Assembly (NCBI GenBank): GCA_900111435.1
Contig: FOIY01000001.1
Coordinates: 558,001 to 622,000 of the forward strand
DNA length: 64,000 nucleotides
Source of the DNA: Ruminococcaceae bacterium KH2T8
Lineage (GTDB): Bacteria; Bacillota; Clostridia; Saccharofermentanales; Saccharofermentanaceae
Direction: 5' to 3'
A model generated the notes under the pieces. The model saw only the letters and a program-made list of their open reading frames with translations, did not search any database and had not been told where the DNA came from. The position numbers and the translations under genes were made by a program. Of the stretch, positions 37,162-45,193 are shown piece by piece (positions within the stretch are counted from its first letter, which is position 1; each line of letters begins with the position of its first letter).

Positions 37162-37629
37162 TTAAAGTATCTTCTCCATCGTTATCTTCTGCGGGGTAAG
37201 CCCCATCGATTCGTAGAACTTCTTAGCCCCCGGGTTGCACTCCCAGACGTTCAAAGTGATGTTATAAAATCCGTTGTCTTTCGCATACTGCAGGACATGT
37301 TCGTAGAGCTCCCTGCCGACACCTTTGCCGCGCGCTTTCTCATCCACACAGATATCGTCAATATAAAGCGTCCTGACATCGGTAAGAACCGAGTCGCCCG
37401 TCACCTGCTTTGCCATGCAGAATGCGTGTCCCGCTACCGTACCGTCTTCGATCTCACAGACAAAAACGGGAGTATCATCATCCTTGATTATCGCTTCGAG
37501 TTCCTGCGCATTATACTTAGTCGCGGGACCTTTAAAGAGATCGGGACGACCTTCATGGTGTACCATGTCGACCTGGATCAGAAGCTCCAAGATCCTCTCT
37601 ATATCATCATGTAAAGCGCGTCTTACCAT
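37162..37629 (-). CDS. GNAT-family N-acetyltransferase
   Basis: I start at ATG 37629, preceded by GGAGAAGAAGATAAG; the upstream extension in the same frame overlaps the next gene and is not protein-like. The 155 residues form a GNAT fold: MVRRALHDDIERILELL, then TLYIDDICVDEKARGKGVGRELY, whose R-G-K-G-V-G motif binds acetyl-CoA, and NITLNVWECNPGAKKFYESMGL. The substrate is unknown. It follows the 315-residue gene by 16 bases in an operon. Confidence 0.9.
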   Translation of the reverse strand: MVRRALHDDIERILELLIQVDMVHHEGRPDLFKGPATKYNAQELEAIIKDDDTPVFVCEIEDGTVAGHAFCMAKQVTGDSVLTDVRTLYIDDICVDEKARGKGVGRELYEHVLQYAKDNGFYNITLNVWECNPGAKKFYESMGLTPQKITMEKIL

Positions 37630-37645
37630 CTTATCTTCTTCTCCG

Positions 37646-38593
37646 TCAGAACTCGTCATCATCCATATATTCGAGCATGTACTGATTAAAGCCCATGGTA
37701 TATGTACCCATCGCCGTAGCCTTGAGAAGTTTCTTTTCACCCGCGAAGAAATACGCGAACTCCATGTCGCTCTCACTGCCGAATACGGCAACGTCGAGCA
37801 TCATCTCTTCACGGATATCCTCGGGTGTCAGATCAGGCATCCCAAGCGTCTCGCGGATATCTTCGATATTCTTTATAAGGCTCCCCATGAGAAGGTCCTT
37901 CGCCTGACTGTCAAAAACGTGTGCCTTCTTAAGGATCCTCTCAAAAAGATCGAAAGCTTTCTCTGCTCCGGATTCATCGCGATCGAGCTCAAAATAGCAC
38001 TCGACTTCATAGTCCAGAAACTCGACATCACAGACATATGTCTCGACTCCGCTGCTGTAGTTCGCGATATCGCCCGTACTCAGTTCGTGCGGCTTATAGA
38101 TCGAGCTGTCGAGGATAGGCATGCCGTTCAGATAGAACATATCAAATCCGTCCTCGAGCGTACCTTCCGCGGCGAGTGTCTGAAGCTGCGAATCGCCGTC
38201 ATCGGGATCTCTTACCTCGTACATGAACTCGACGCCGGTATTCGCTTTCGCGATCACTCCTACGCGGTCATCGTCGATCAGCGTTACCATCGAAAGGAAA
38301 TATTCCTTCCTCATGTCGTCGATGGTGATCTTCTCATCACTGTCCTTATTTACTACCGTTCCGATCCTGTCGCAAAGTCCCTGCAGTGCCTTCTTTTCGT
38401 AACCCTCAAAGTCCTTCATGAGATTTGCGAAAGTATACTTTAATGCTTCCCTCGTATCGGGATTACCTTCAAATCCGAATAATACAAGATCCACCTTATG
38501 ATCTTTATATTCCATCGATGTGGTATAGCCCATGAGCTTCGCATCGAACTTGGCGCTCATTCCGCCTGCTAATTCCAGAGTACTGTGATCCAT
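37646..38593 (-). CDS. Protein of unknown function (315 aa)
   Basis: I prefer ATG 38593 (MDHSTLELAGGMSAKF) over an in-frame ATG 16 codons earlier because GGAGAGG lies just upstream and the extension is poor in character, though this is not certain. The protein is acidic and soluble with no signal peptide or membrane helix. The first ~140 residues and the middle ~80 (YVCDVEFLDYEVECYFELDRDE) look like two alpha/beta domains reminiscent of DUF2004/DUF2262-type proteins, but I cannot confirm this. Cotranscribed with a GNAT gene. Confidence 0.7.
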   Translation of the reverse strand: MDHSTLELAGGMSAKFDAKLMGYTTSMEYKDHKVDLVLFGFEGNPDTREALKYTFANLMKDFEGYEKKALQGLCDRIGTVVNKDSDEKITIDDMRKEYFLSMVTLIDDDRVGVIAKANTGVEFMYEVRDPDDGDSQLQTLAAEGTLEDGFDMFYLNGMPILDSSIYKPHELSTGDIANYSSGVETYVCDVEFLDYEVECYFELDRDESGAEKAFDLFERILKKAHVFDSQAKDLLMGSLIKNIEDIRETLGMPDLTPEDIREEMMLDVAVFGSESDMEFAYFFAGEKKLLKATAMGTYTMGFNQYMLEYMDDDEF

Positions 38594-38722
38594 CTTCAAT
38601 TCGTCCTCTCCATAGTTGAGCCCTCCCCGATATGGGTTCATCTCATAAGATGATTATACCATTTCGGGAAGGGCTAACGGAAAGGGATAGTATTGAAAAG
38701 GGTAGGGATCGGTTAAGTCGTG

Positions 38723-41113
38723 TCACCCGCGTTCGTTGAGGAAAGTCTGTGTCCTGTCATTGATCAGGATCAGCACTTCGTCCAGGGTCTTCTGCCCCGA
38801 GAAATATGCGGGCATCTCCTCTCTTATTATTACGGCATTGGCGGGGTCGACCGAATCTATATATGAACACGACTCGATCATGGATTCGTATTCGTCGATC
38901 GATGAGTAATCTACTTCGCACCACGGGAAGCCCAGCATCCTGATCTCCGCCGACGTATACAGTCTGCTGTAGCGCTCGTAAAGATCGTTATACTGATCTA
39001 TCGATTCGCGCGCCGCCTGTTCGAACGAAGACTTTCGCATCGGAGTCGTGCCGTCGAACCTTCCGAAGGCATACTGTATCTCCTCCGAAAGGAGCATATT
39101 CACGAAAGCTTTGCAGGCGTCTATTTGATCCGTTTTCGCCGATATCGCAACAGACGAACTGATCGATATCCCGGGACCTCTTCCGTCCGGTGACGGCAGC
39201 CCCATGACCTTTATATCAGAGATGCTATCCGAATAGACGAACATCAGATAGTCAAACGACAGGTTCGGGTAATACTCGGCTGATACCTGCGAGCTCGGTA
39301 CCGGCTCTACGAATACGATATTTTCTTCGTCGGAACCTTCGGGCATATCCAACACATTTTCGCTTACATATTCAGCCAGAGCCCTGAATCCCGCGTTATC
39401 GAAATCAGCATTATCATTAACAACGCACTCGTGGCAGACAGAGGTCATCGCGTTGATAAAGAAATCGATCTTTCCTATACCCACGGGATCTGTTCCGTTA
39501 CATACAGTCGACACAAAATCTTCGTACTGCTCAAAAGTAAACCCTGCCTGATCAGGTGCTACATCTTCCCTTTTCGTGACGATGCCCGAGACCGTCAACG
39601 CGAGCGGAAGCTGATAGATCTTTCCGTCCTGCTTTGACGCGTCGATCACATTCGTAAAGAGTCCGTCAGTATCGATCGAATCGGAAAGGTCGAGAAGATA
39701 ATCGTCTGAATTGAGCTGCGCATATGATCCGCCGTTTATGATCAGGTCGGGACCGTCACCCGATAAAAGATCGACCATGAGGCGCGTTGAAAGTTCTCCC
39801 ATAGACTCGAGATACTCTTCATTCTTATCCTCCGAATAAGAGTCGAGCTCACCGTTCATATATCTGGCCTCAGTCGAATACTTATTCTCGAGTCTTATGA
39901 AATGGTCGGGATCCGATTCATTATATCTGCAGACCGCTTCACAGAATGCATAATCGAAAGTATCGAGCGATGCTGCGGTGAGGATAGTCTTTCCGGCATT
40001 GGGATTAGAGTCCTGCCTAATGAGGATAAAAAGATCACTCTCACCCGACAAATCGGAATAGTAAGAGTTGCCGTTATACTTTCGGCTCGTCATGATGATC
40101 GTATCTTCGTCCATCTCAAGGAGCAGGAGGTTATCGGCATCGTAGCGGTTGATATTACATGAATCAAAACTGAACACCTCAGTCTTTTCATTCGCCTCAA
40201 AATCGAGCTTTCTGATGCCCGTCTGATTAACGATGACATTTCCGACGCCTTCGAAATAAACGGCATCGAAGAAATCATCCCTGAACCATCCGGTCTCGCC
40301 CGAATATTCCGTCATCTGAAAAGTCTTAAGGTCGAGCTCATAAAATGACTCATTCCAGTTATAGTCGGAGAGTTTTACGACCGCCTTATCGTCACCCTTA
40401 TAGATCACGCCGTCGACATATGTGCCGTCTTCCATCGTGATCTTGTCACTCAGGCGGAATTCACTTACTTCTCCGTCGGGATCCGTGATCTGAAACTGCG
40501 TATCCGAGAATTCATTTTCGAAGGTAAAGTACAGCTTCACCTCATAACCTGCGAACTCAAACATCCCGTCTTCGACGGCGCCCGAACCATCCCCGGTCGC
40601 AAGCTGTGCCGATACTACCTCACCCGTATCTTCGTCGACGATGAACTCGGCATCGTTAATGGCAACGAGCGCCTGATCGTCCCTGATACCTCCCTGGACC
40701 GAGAGCATATAGCATTCAGCTTCTCCCCCGGCGTGAGGGTCGCAGTCCTTAAGGTTCTGTGTTATATCAAATGAACTTATAAGCGTGCCGTCGAGTCCGT
40801 AGACATCAAGTCCGTAAAGGTACTGCTCAAAAGGGGCCGCAACATCGTATTCGGAAACGGCATCACGATAATATGAGCACGTCGTCAGGAATATGAGCTT
40901 ATCATCGATCCTTCCAAGATATGTCGGGGAAAACGTCTGGATATCATCGTTCTCGCTATACTGCTGACCTATAGTCGTCTTTGTCGTTGAATACCAAAGC
41001 GAATCTTCTGAAACTATATTATCGTCCTGCTTTCCGCAGCCTGACATCAGAAGCGCCGAAGCGCATGTGACCGTTGCCGTAAAGGCGGCAATGATCCTAC
41101 GTTTATAATACAT
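38723..41113 (-). CDS. Large lipoprotein with C-terminal ABC solute-binding-like domain
   Basis: I start at ATG 41113 (GAGGGGGAAATA upstream), giving 796 residues with lipobox LLMSGC. The first ~370 residues are rich in beta strand with repeated YLDG-like turns, suggesting a propeller. The rest resembles an extracellular solute-binding protein of family 1: LSTRLMVDLLSGDGPDLIINGGSYAQLN, KIYQLPLALTVSGIVTKRED and CKAFVNMLLSEEIQYAFGRFDGTTPMRKS. No permease genes are adjacent. A combined sensor-binding role is plausible; the ligand is unknown. Confidence 0.82.
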   Translation of the reverse strand: MYYKRRIIAAFTATVTCASALLMSGCGKQDDNIVSEDSLWYSTTKTTIGQQYSENDDIQTFSPTYLGRIDDKLIFLTTCSYYRDAVSEYDVAAPFEQYLYGLDVYGLDGTLISSFDITQNLKDCDPHAGGEAECYMLSVQGGIRDDQALVAINDAEFIVDEDTGEVVSAQLATGDGSGAVEDGMFEFAGYEVKLYFTFENEFSDTQFQITDPDGEVSEFRLSDKITMEDGTYVDGVIYKGDDKAVVKLSDYNWNESFYELDLKTFQMTEYSGETGWFRDDFFDAVYFEGVGNVIVNQTGIRKLDFEANEKTEVFSFDSCNINRYDADNLLLLEMDEDTIIMTSRKYNGNSYYSDLSGESDLFILIRQDSNPNAGKTILTAASLDTFDYAFCEAVCRYNESDPDHFIRLENKYSTEARYMNGELDSYSEDKNEEYLESMGELSTRLMVDLLSGDGPDLIINGGSYAQLNSDDYLLDLSDSIDTDGLFTNVIDASKQDGKIYQLPLALTVSGIVTKREDVAPDQAGFTFEQYEDFVSTVCNGTDPVGIGKIDFFINAMTSVCHECVVNDNADFDNAGFRALAEYVSENVLDMPEGSDEENIVFVEPVPSSQVSAEYYPNLSFDYLMFVYSDSISDIKVMGLPSPDGRGPGISISSSVAISAKTDQIDACKAFVNMLLSEEIQYAFGRFDGTTPMRKSSFEQAARESIDQYNDLYERYSRLYTSAEIRMLGFPWCEVDYSSIDEYESMIESCSYIDSVDPANAVIIREEMPAYFSGQKTLDEVLILINDRTQTFLNERG

Positions 41114-41225
41114 TATTTCCCCCTCATGTCGCGAAGCCCCAAGAAGACTTCGCAAATAACCTTACGAGTCTATGACGAGGCAAATCTCCTGAGCGTTTCA
41201 ACTTTTTCAAGATTTTTTGAAGATT

Positions 41226-41258
41226 CAAACATCCGCCTTTGGGGAAGACGGATGTTTG
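41226..41258 (-). terminator. Terminator of kdgK
   Basis: AAACATCCG (41228-41236) pairs perfectly with CGGATGTTT (41248-41256) and lies just beyond the kdgK stop. On the minus strand it is followed by GAATCTTC and a T-rich tract. Confidence 0.75.
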
Positions 41259-41325
41259 GTGTGTATTGTATATGGGAGCTATATGTCTTAAGTATCGTGC
41301 GCGAAAGCTTTCGCTTAAGTCGCGC

Positions 41326-42351
41326 TTACCTCTGTACCCTTCCCGAGCCGTCACCGTTCATGAGGTTCTCGACTTCGGATACGGATACTCTGTTAAAGTC
41401 ACCGCTTATGGAGTGCTTGAGGCAGCTTGCAGCTACCGCGAACTCCAGTGCCTTGGCGTCGGATGCGTATGTATTAAGGCCGTAGATAAGGCCGCCCGCA
41501 AATGAATCACCGCCGCCTACTCTGTCGACGATATCCGTGATGTCATACTTCTTGCTTACATAGAATTCCTTACCGTTATTGATGCATGCTCTCCAGCCGT
41601 TATGATCAGCGCTGTAGCTTTCGCGAAGAGTTACCGCGATCTTCTTTACGTTGGGATACTCGGCGAGCACCTTATTCGTCAGTTCCTGATATTTGCTGTT
41701 GTCGATGATGCCCGAATTAACGTCTACGTCAACGGATATGCCGAGAGACTTCTGGCAGTCCTCTTCGTTCGCGATAACGACATCCGTATACTGTGTGATC
41801 TGTGTCATCACGGACTTCGCGTCCTTACCGTACTTCCAGAGATTCTTTCGATAGTTGAGGTCACAGGATACGGTGATGCCGCGTGCATTCGCTTCCTTAA
41901 CTGCCGTGAGCGCAACCTCTGCCGCGATCTCGGAGATGGCGGGTGTGATACCGGTTATATGAAACCATGTCGTGCCGTCGAAGATCTTATCCCAATCGTA
42001 CTTATCGACAGTCGTCAATGAGATGACGGAATACTCTCTGTCGTAGATGACCTTGCTGGGCCTCTGGTTCGCGCCGGACTCGAGGAAATAGATACCCATC
42101 CTGCCTGCGCCCTTGATGATGTTATTCGTGCCTACGCCGAATCCGCGAAGCTGCCTGATGCACTCGTCAGCTATACCGTTTTCGGGGAGCGCGGTTACGA
42201 AGTCCGTCTCCATTCCGTAATTTGCAAGTGATACGGATACGTTGGCCTCACCGCCTCCGAAAGTCGCCTCGAAGCCGGGGCTCTGGAAGAACCTCTCGCT
42301 GCCGTAGGATTTAAGTCTTAACATTATCTCGCCAAGTGTAGTTACTTTCAT
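41326..42351 (-). CDS. kdgK: 2-keto-3-deoxygluconate kinase (PfkB family)
   Basis: KdgK phosphorylates 2-keto-3-deoxygluconate (KDG) to KDPG in hexuronate breakdown. The 341-residue protein is a PfkB-type kinase: the N-terminal [32 protein letters not shown] contains the sugar site, and the C-terminal [14 protein letters not shown] holds the catalytic Asp. The length and the early sequence favour KdgK over fructokinase, and the context settles it: the start overlaps the kdgA stop by four bases, and uxaC is divergent. Confidence 0.93.
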   Translation of the reverse strand: MKVTTLGEIMLRLKSYGSERFFQSPGFEATFGGGEANVSVSLANYGMETDFVTALPENGIADECIRQLRGFGVGTNNIIKGAGRMGIYFLESGANQRPSKVIYDREYSVISLTTVDKYDWDKIFDGTTWFHITGITPAISEIAAEVALTAVKEANARGITVSCDLNYRKNLWKYGKDAKSVMTQITQYTDVVIANEEDCQKSLGISVDVDVNSGIIDNSKYQELTNKVLAEYPNVKKIAVTLRESYSADHNGWRACINNGKEFYVSKKYDITDIVDRVGGGDSFAGGLIYGLNTYASDAKALEFAVAASCLKHSISGDFNRVSVSEVENLMNGDGSGRVQR

Positions 42352-42998
42352 GCCGCATTCTCCTTAAGAGATCTGATTATTTCCGTTGCCTGCTTAGCAT
42401 TATCAGCTATCCCTTCGTAGTCGTGAGAATTGATCATCTTCTTCGAGCAGACCCAGCTGCCGCCGACTGCGATTATGAACGGTTCAGAGATATATTGTGC
42501 CATATTAGCGGCATTGATTCCACCTGTGGGAAGAAACTTCACATCGGAGAAAACGGACGACAGTTCCTTTATCGACTTGATCCCGCCGTATACATCTGCC
42601 GGGAAGAACTTGACTGTCTTAATACCCTTATTGATCGCGCTGTTTATCTCGGTCGGAGTCACGCATCCGGGAATCACGGGGAGGCTTATCTCCTGACAGT
42701 AATCGACGACATCGGGAAAGAACCCGGGGGATACGATAAACTTCGCACCGGCCTCGACTGCTCTTTCCGCAGCATCCCTGTTAAGGACCGTACCGGCTCC
42801 GACGATCATGTCGGGTACGTTCCTGCTTACGAGTTCGATCGCTTCGAGTGCGCACGGAGTCCTTAACGTGATCTCCATAAAGTTGATCCCGCCCTCGATC
42901 AGAGCCTTTGCGGTAGCGATCGCATCCGCCTTGTCCTCTATCACCACAACGGGTACTACGCCGACCTTATTTACCGTCTCATAAAAATCCATAAACAT
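42348..42998 (-). CDS. kdgA: KDPG / KHG aldolase
   Basis: This class I aldolase splits KDPG into pyruvate and glyceraldehyde-3-phosphate. The 216 residues show the catalytic Glu in [15 protein letters not shown], the motif [28 protein letters not shown] and the Schiff-base Lys in [13 protein letters not shown]. The ATG at 42998 has GGAG six bases upstream. It is the first gene of kdgA-kdgK, with a promoter whose -10 box overlaps the shared TACTAG operator. Confidence 0.96.
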   Translation of the reverse strand: MFMDFYETVNKVGVVPVVVIEDKADAIATAKALIEGGINFMEITLRTPCALEAIELVSRNVPDMIVGAGTVLNRDAAERAVEAGAKFIVSPGFFPDVVDYCQEISLPVIPGCVTPTEINSAINKGIKTVKFFPADVYGGIKSIKELSSVFSDVKFLPTGGINAANMAQYISEPFIIAVGGSWVCSKKMINSHDYEGIADNAKQATEIIRSLKENAA

Positions 42999-43028
42999 AC
43001 TGTCTCCGCTATATTCTTTGCAACTAAC

Positions 43029-43057
43029 ATTCTAGTACATTTTATGTTGTCTTTCAA
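43029..43057 (-). promoter_or_regulatory. kdgA promoter with overlapping TACTAG operator
   Basis: On the minus strand TTGAAA (43057-43052) and TAGAAT (43034-43029) are exactly 17 bp apart. The -10 box is part of GTACTAGAAT, the word also found at 51752, 53490 and 55924. uxaC diverges from the same ~115-bp region. Confidence 0.7.
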
Positions 43058-43114
43058 TCTGTTTTGTTGTATTTTTTATCTAAACGTTCTAATATCTAAT
43101 CGAGGTATATCTAT

Positions 43115-44515
43115 ATGAATTCACTTATAAATGACGATTTCCTTTTGAAGACTTCCAAGGCGCGCAGCCTTTACGATAAATATGCGAAGGATCTGCCGAT
43201 AATCGACTACCACTGTCACTTATCCCCCGAGCAGATCGCGAACGACATAAAGTTCGATAACATCGCTGACATCTGGCTCTCGGGCGACCACTATAAGTGG
43301 CGTCTCATGAGAGCGGCAGGCGTTGACGAAAGACTTATCACAGGGGACGCATCTCCAAAGGAAAAGTTCATGGCATGGGCGAAAGTGATCGGCCGCGCGT
43401 GGGGCAATCCGCTCTTCCACTGGACGGCCCTGGAGCTCGCCCGCTACTTCGATATCTACGAGCCCTTGAATGAGACGACTGCCGAGGCGATCTGGGATAA
43501 GACAAGTAAGATCCTGTCGACCGGCGCGATGTCCGCGACATGGTTTCTCAGGAAGTCCCGCGTCGAGCTCGTGTGCACGACAGACGATCCTATCGATTCA
43601 CTTAAGTGGCATAAGCAGATCGCCTCATCCGGGATCACCGATACGCGCGTCCTCCCTACTTTCAGACCTGACCCTGCAGTCGAGATCTCGAAAGCTGATT
43701 TTGTCTCCTATATCGAGAAGCTTGGTGAAGCGAGCGGCATATCGATAAAGAGCGCCGCCGATGTAAAGACGGCACTGTCAAAGAGGATGGATCACTTCGC
43801 TTCGGTCGGATGCCGTCTCGCAGATCACGGTCTCGAGTTCGTCCCCTACTCCGACGCGGATGAAGCCGCAGCAGAAGCTGCGTTCGCGCGCCGCCTCTCC
43901 GGAGCTTCGTTAACCGCCGATGAGATCGACGCATATAAGACATCTTTACTGCTCTTCTGCGCGCGCGAATACAGCGCCCGCGGATGGACGATGCAGCTGC
44001 ACTTCGGATGCAGGAGAAACAATAACAGTGCGATGTTCGATACTCTCGGCGCAGACATCGGATGCGATACGATCGCGGGCGCTAATGACTTCATCACACC
44101 ACTTGCGCAGTTCATGAGCAGACTTTCCTCTGAAGGCGCACTTCCCAGGATGATCCTTTACAGTCTCGACCCTGTCTATAATGCGCAGATCGATACGCTC
44201 ATCGGATGCTTCCAGGAGGGTCCCGATGTCCTTAAGATCCAGCACGGATCCGCATGGTGGTTCAACGATAATATCGACGGCATACGCGATCAGATGAGAC
44301 ACCTTGCGCTGCAGAGCTACTTTCCCGGATTCATTGGAATGCTCACCGACTCACGTAGCTTCCTGTCGTACCCGCGCCACGAATACTTCAGGCGGATCCT
44401 GTGCGACATGCTCGGCCAGTCAGTCGAAGACGGTCTCTTCCCCGACGACGATAACATCCTCGGCGAGATAATAAGAAACGTCTGCCACGACAACGCAGCG
44501 AAGTATTTCATGTAA
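43115..44515 (+). CDS. uxaC: Glucuronate isomerase
   Basis: UxaC converts D-glucuronate to D-fructuronate (and galacturonate to tagaturonate), the first step of hexuronate use. The 466-residue protein is full length and begins in family style: LIDYHCHLSPEQIANDIKFDNIADIWLSGDHYKWRLMR, where HCH supplies metal ligands. VELVCTTDDPIDSL and the tail HEYFRRILCDMLGQ are also typical. It is divergent from kdgA and has its own terminator. Confidence 0.97.
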   Translation: MNSLINDDFLLKTSKARSLYDKYAKDLPIIDYHCHLSPEQIANDIKFDNIADIWLSGDHYKWRLMRAAGVDERLITGDASPKEKFMAWAKVIGRAWGNPLFHWTALELARYFDIYEPLNETTAEAIWDKTSKILSTGAMSATWFLRKSRVELVCTTDDPIDSLKWHKQIASSGITDTRVLPTFRPDPAVEISKADFVSYIEKLGEASGISIKSAADVKTALSKRMDHFASVGCRLADHGLEFVPYSDADEAAAEAAFARRLSGASLTADEIDAYKTSLLLFCAREYSARGWTMQLHFGCRRNNNSAMFDTLGADIGCDTIAGANDFITPLAQFMSRLSSEGALPRMILYSLDPVYNAQIDTLIGCFQEGPDVLKIQHGSAWWFNDNIDGIRDQMRHLALQSYFPGFIGMLTDSRSFLSYPRHEYFRRILCDMLGQSVEDGLFPDDDNILGEIIRNVCHDNAAKYFM

Positions 44516-44544
44516 CGCACTCACCGATTGAACGCGATTCGAGG

Positions 44545-44570
44545 CAGCCGCCGGAAAGGCGGCTGTTTTT
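44545..44570 (+). terminator. Terminator of uxaC
   Basis: CAGCCGCC (44545-44552) pairs perfectly with GGCGGCTG (44558-44565) around GGAAA and is followed by TTTTT. Confidence 0.92.
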
Positions 44571-44650
44571 GCGCGGCGCGGTGCATCGCGAGACGTGTGG
44601 CAAACAGCAGCGTGCGGCGCGTAGATTTGTGCGCCGCATAGTGCTGTCAT

Positions 44651-44756
44651 GCACTCGAGTCAGGAGCCCACGCGGCCGAGTTACGATCTTGCGCTCGGGT
44701 CAGGAGCCCACGCAGCCGAGTTACGATCTTGCGCTCGGGTCAGGGTCCCACGCAGC
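44651..44756. repeat. 40-bp tandem repeat, 2.6 copies
   Basis: Units begin at 44651, 44691 and 44731 (last partial). Units 1 and 2 differ at only a few bases (for example GCACTCGAGT against GCGCTCGGGT, and CGCGGCC against CGCAGCC). The unit contains GGAGCCCACGC and CCGAGTTACGATC. The 40-bp period is not a multiple of three and no coding frame is supported. Confidence 0.9.
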
Positions 44757-44784
44757 AAGTGGCGGCTTCATAATTCGCAAAAAG

Positions 44785-44896
44785 AGTCACCGGATTGGTC
44801 ACCAGCGGAGCCTCACAGTGACCATTTTTGCGAATAACAGCCGGAATTCACCGGATCGGTCACCGGTAACGACTTTCGGTGACCATTTTGGTGACT
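44785..44896. repeat. Intergenic element E: 12-bp-pitch inverted word array (word GGTCACC)
   Basis: Unit 1: AGTCACCG 44785-44792 and GGTCACCA 44797-44804 (12 apart), then one inverse copy AGTGACC near 44817 and a degenerate fourth. Unit 2: ATTCACCG 44846-44853 and GGTCACCG 44858-44865 (12 apart), an 11-bp gap, then CGGTGACC 44877-44884 and TGGTGACT 44889-44896 (12 apart). It lies between the 40-bp repeats and element F. Confidence 0.85.
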
Positions 44897-45001
44897 CCAC
44901 GCGGCCGCACCTCCCGGCACGCGGATCGCGCCGCCGTACGTTACGCAACTCCACCGGCAGCCGGCATCATTAGAACCTCCCCCGCGACGCCGCGCCCCAA
45001 A

Positions 45002-45113
45002 AGTCTATCGAACCGTCGTTTTTTGAAATCAAAAACGACACTTTTTCCGATTCTCGGGCAAAAGTCGTAAAAAACGTCGTTTTCACACACGAAAAACGAC
45101 GGTTCCAGCGACT
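45002..45113. repeat. Intergenic element F: 12-bp-pitch inverted word array (word CGTCGTTT)
   Basis: Unit 1: AGTCTATC 45002-45009 and CGTCGTTT 45014-45021 (12 apart), 11 bp, AAACGACA 45033-45040 and TTCCGATT 45045-45052 (12 apart, weak). Unit 2: AGTCGTAA 45063-45070 and CGTCGTTT 45075-45082 (12 apart), 11 bp, AAACGACG 45094-45101 and CAGCGACT 45106-45113 (12 apart). The inner arms of both units can form stems of 8-10 bp. Confidence 0.83.
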
Positions 45114-45138
45114 TTTCGCAAACAACAAAACCGCGCGC

Positions 45139-45172
45139 AAAAACGGCGGAACGCAGAGCGCTCCGCCGCCTC
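45139..45172 (-). terminator. Terminator of the GH115 gene
   Basis: ACGGCGGA on the left pairs with TCCGCCGC on the right, with further pairing in the GAGCGC/GCAGAGC middle. On the minus strand the stem is followed by GTTTTTGCG. Confidence 0.85.
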
Positions 45173-45193
45173 GTATCCGGTCAACAAAGGACC

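Larger units (their letters stand above)
44516..45193. other. 678-bp intergenic region dense in repeats
   Basis: No gene is supported between uxaC and the GH115 gene, which converge. In order it holds the uxaC terminator, a GC-rich hairpin (TGCGGCGC/GCGCCGCA near 44610-44640), a 40-bp tandem repeat, element E, a short GC-rich stretch, element F and the GH115 terminator. Base composition is higher in GC than the neighbouring genes in the first half. Confidence 0.8.

Noticed and set aside
37630-37791. 54-codon N-terminal extension of the acetyltransferase
   Set aside because: It overlaps the 315-residue gene, is not protein-like, and a good ribosome site precedes the ATG at 37629.
44569-44973. 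A 134-codon plus-strand frame between uxaC and GH115
   Set aside because: It runs through the 40-bp repeat and element E, has no ribosome site, and the repeat period is not a multiple of three.
44785-45113. Elements E and F as integron attC sites
   Set aside because: The R-L-L-R layout is similar, but the outer arms lack the RYYYAAC/GTTRRRY core, direct arms equal each other (they differ in attC) and no gene cassette lies between. Kept only as an analogy.
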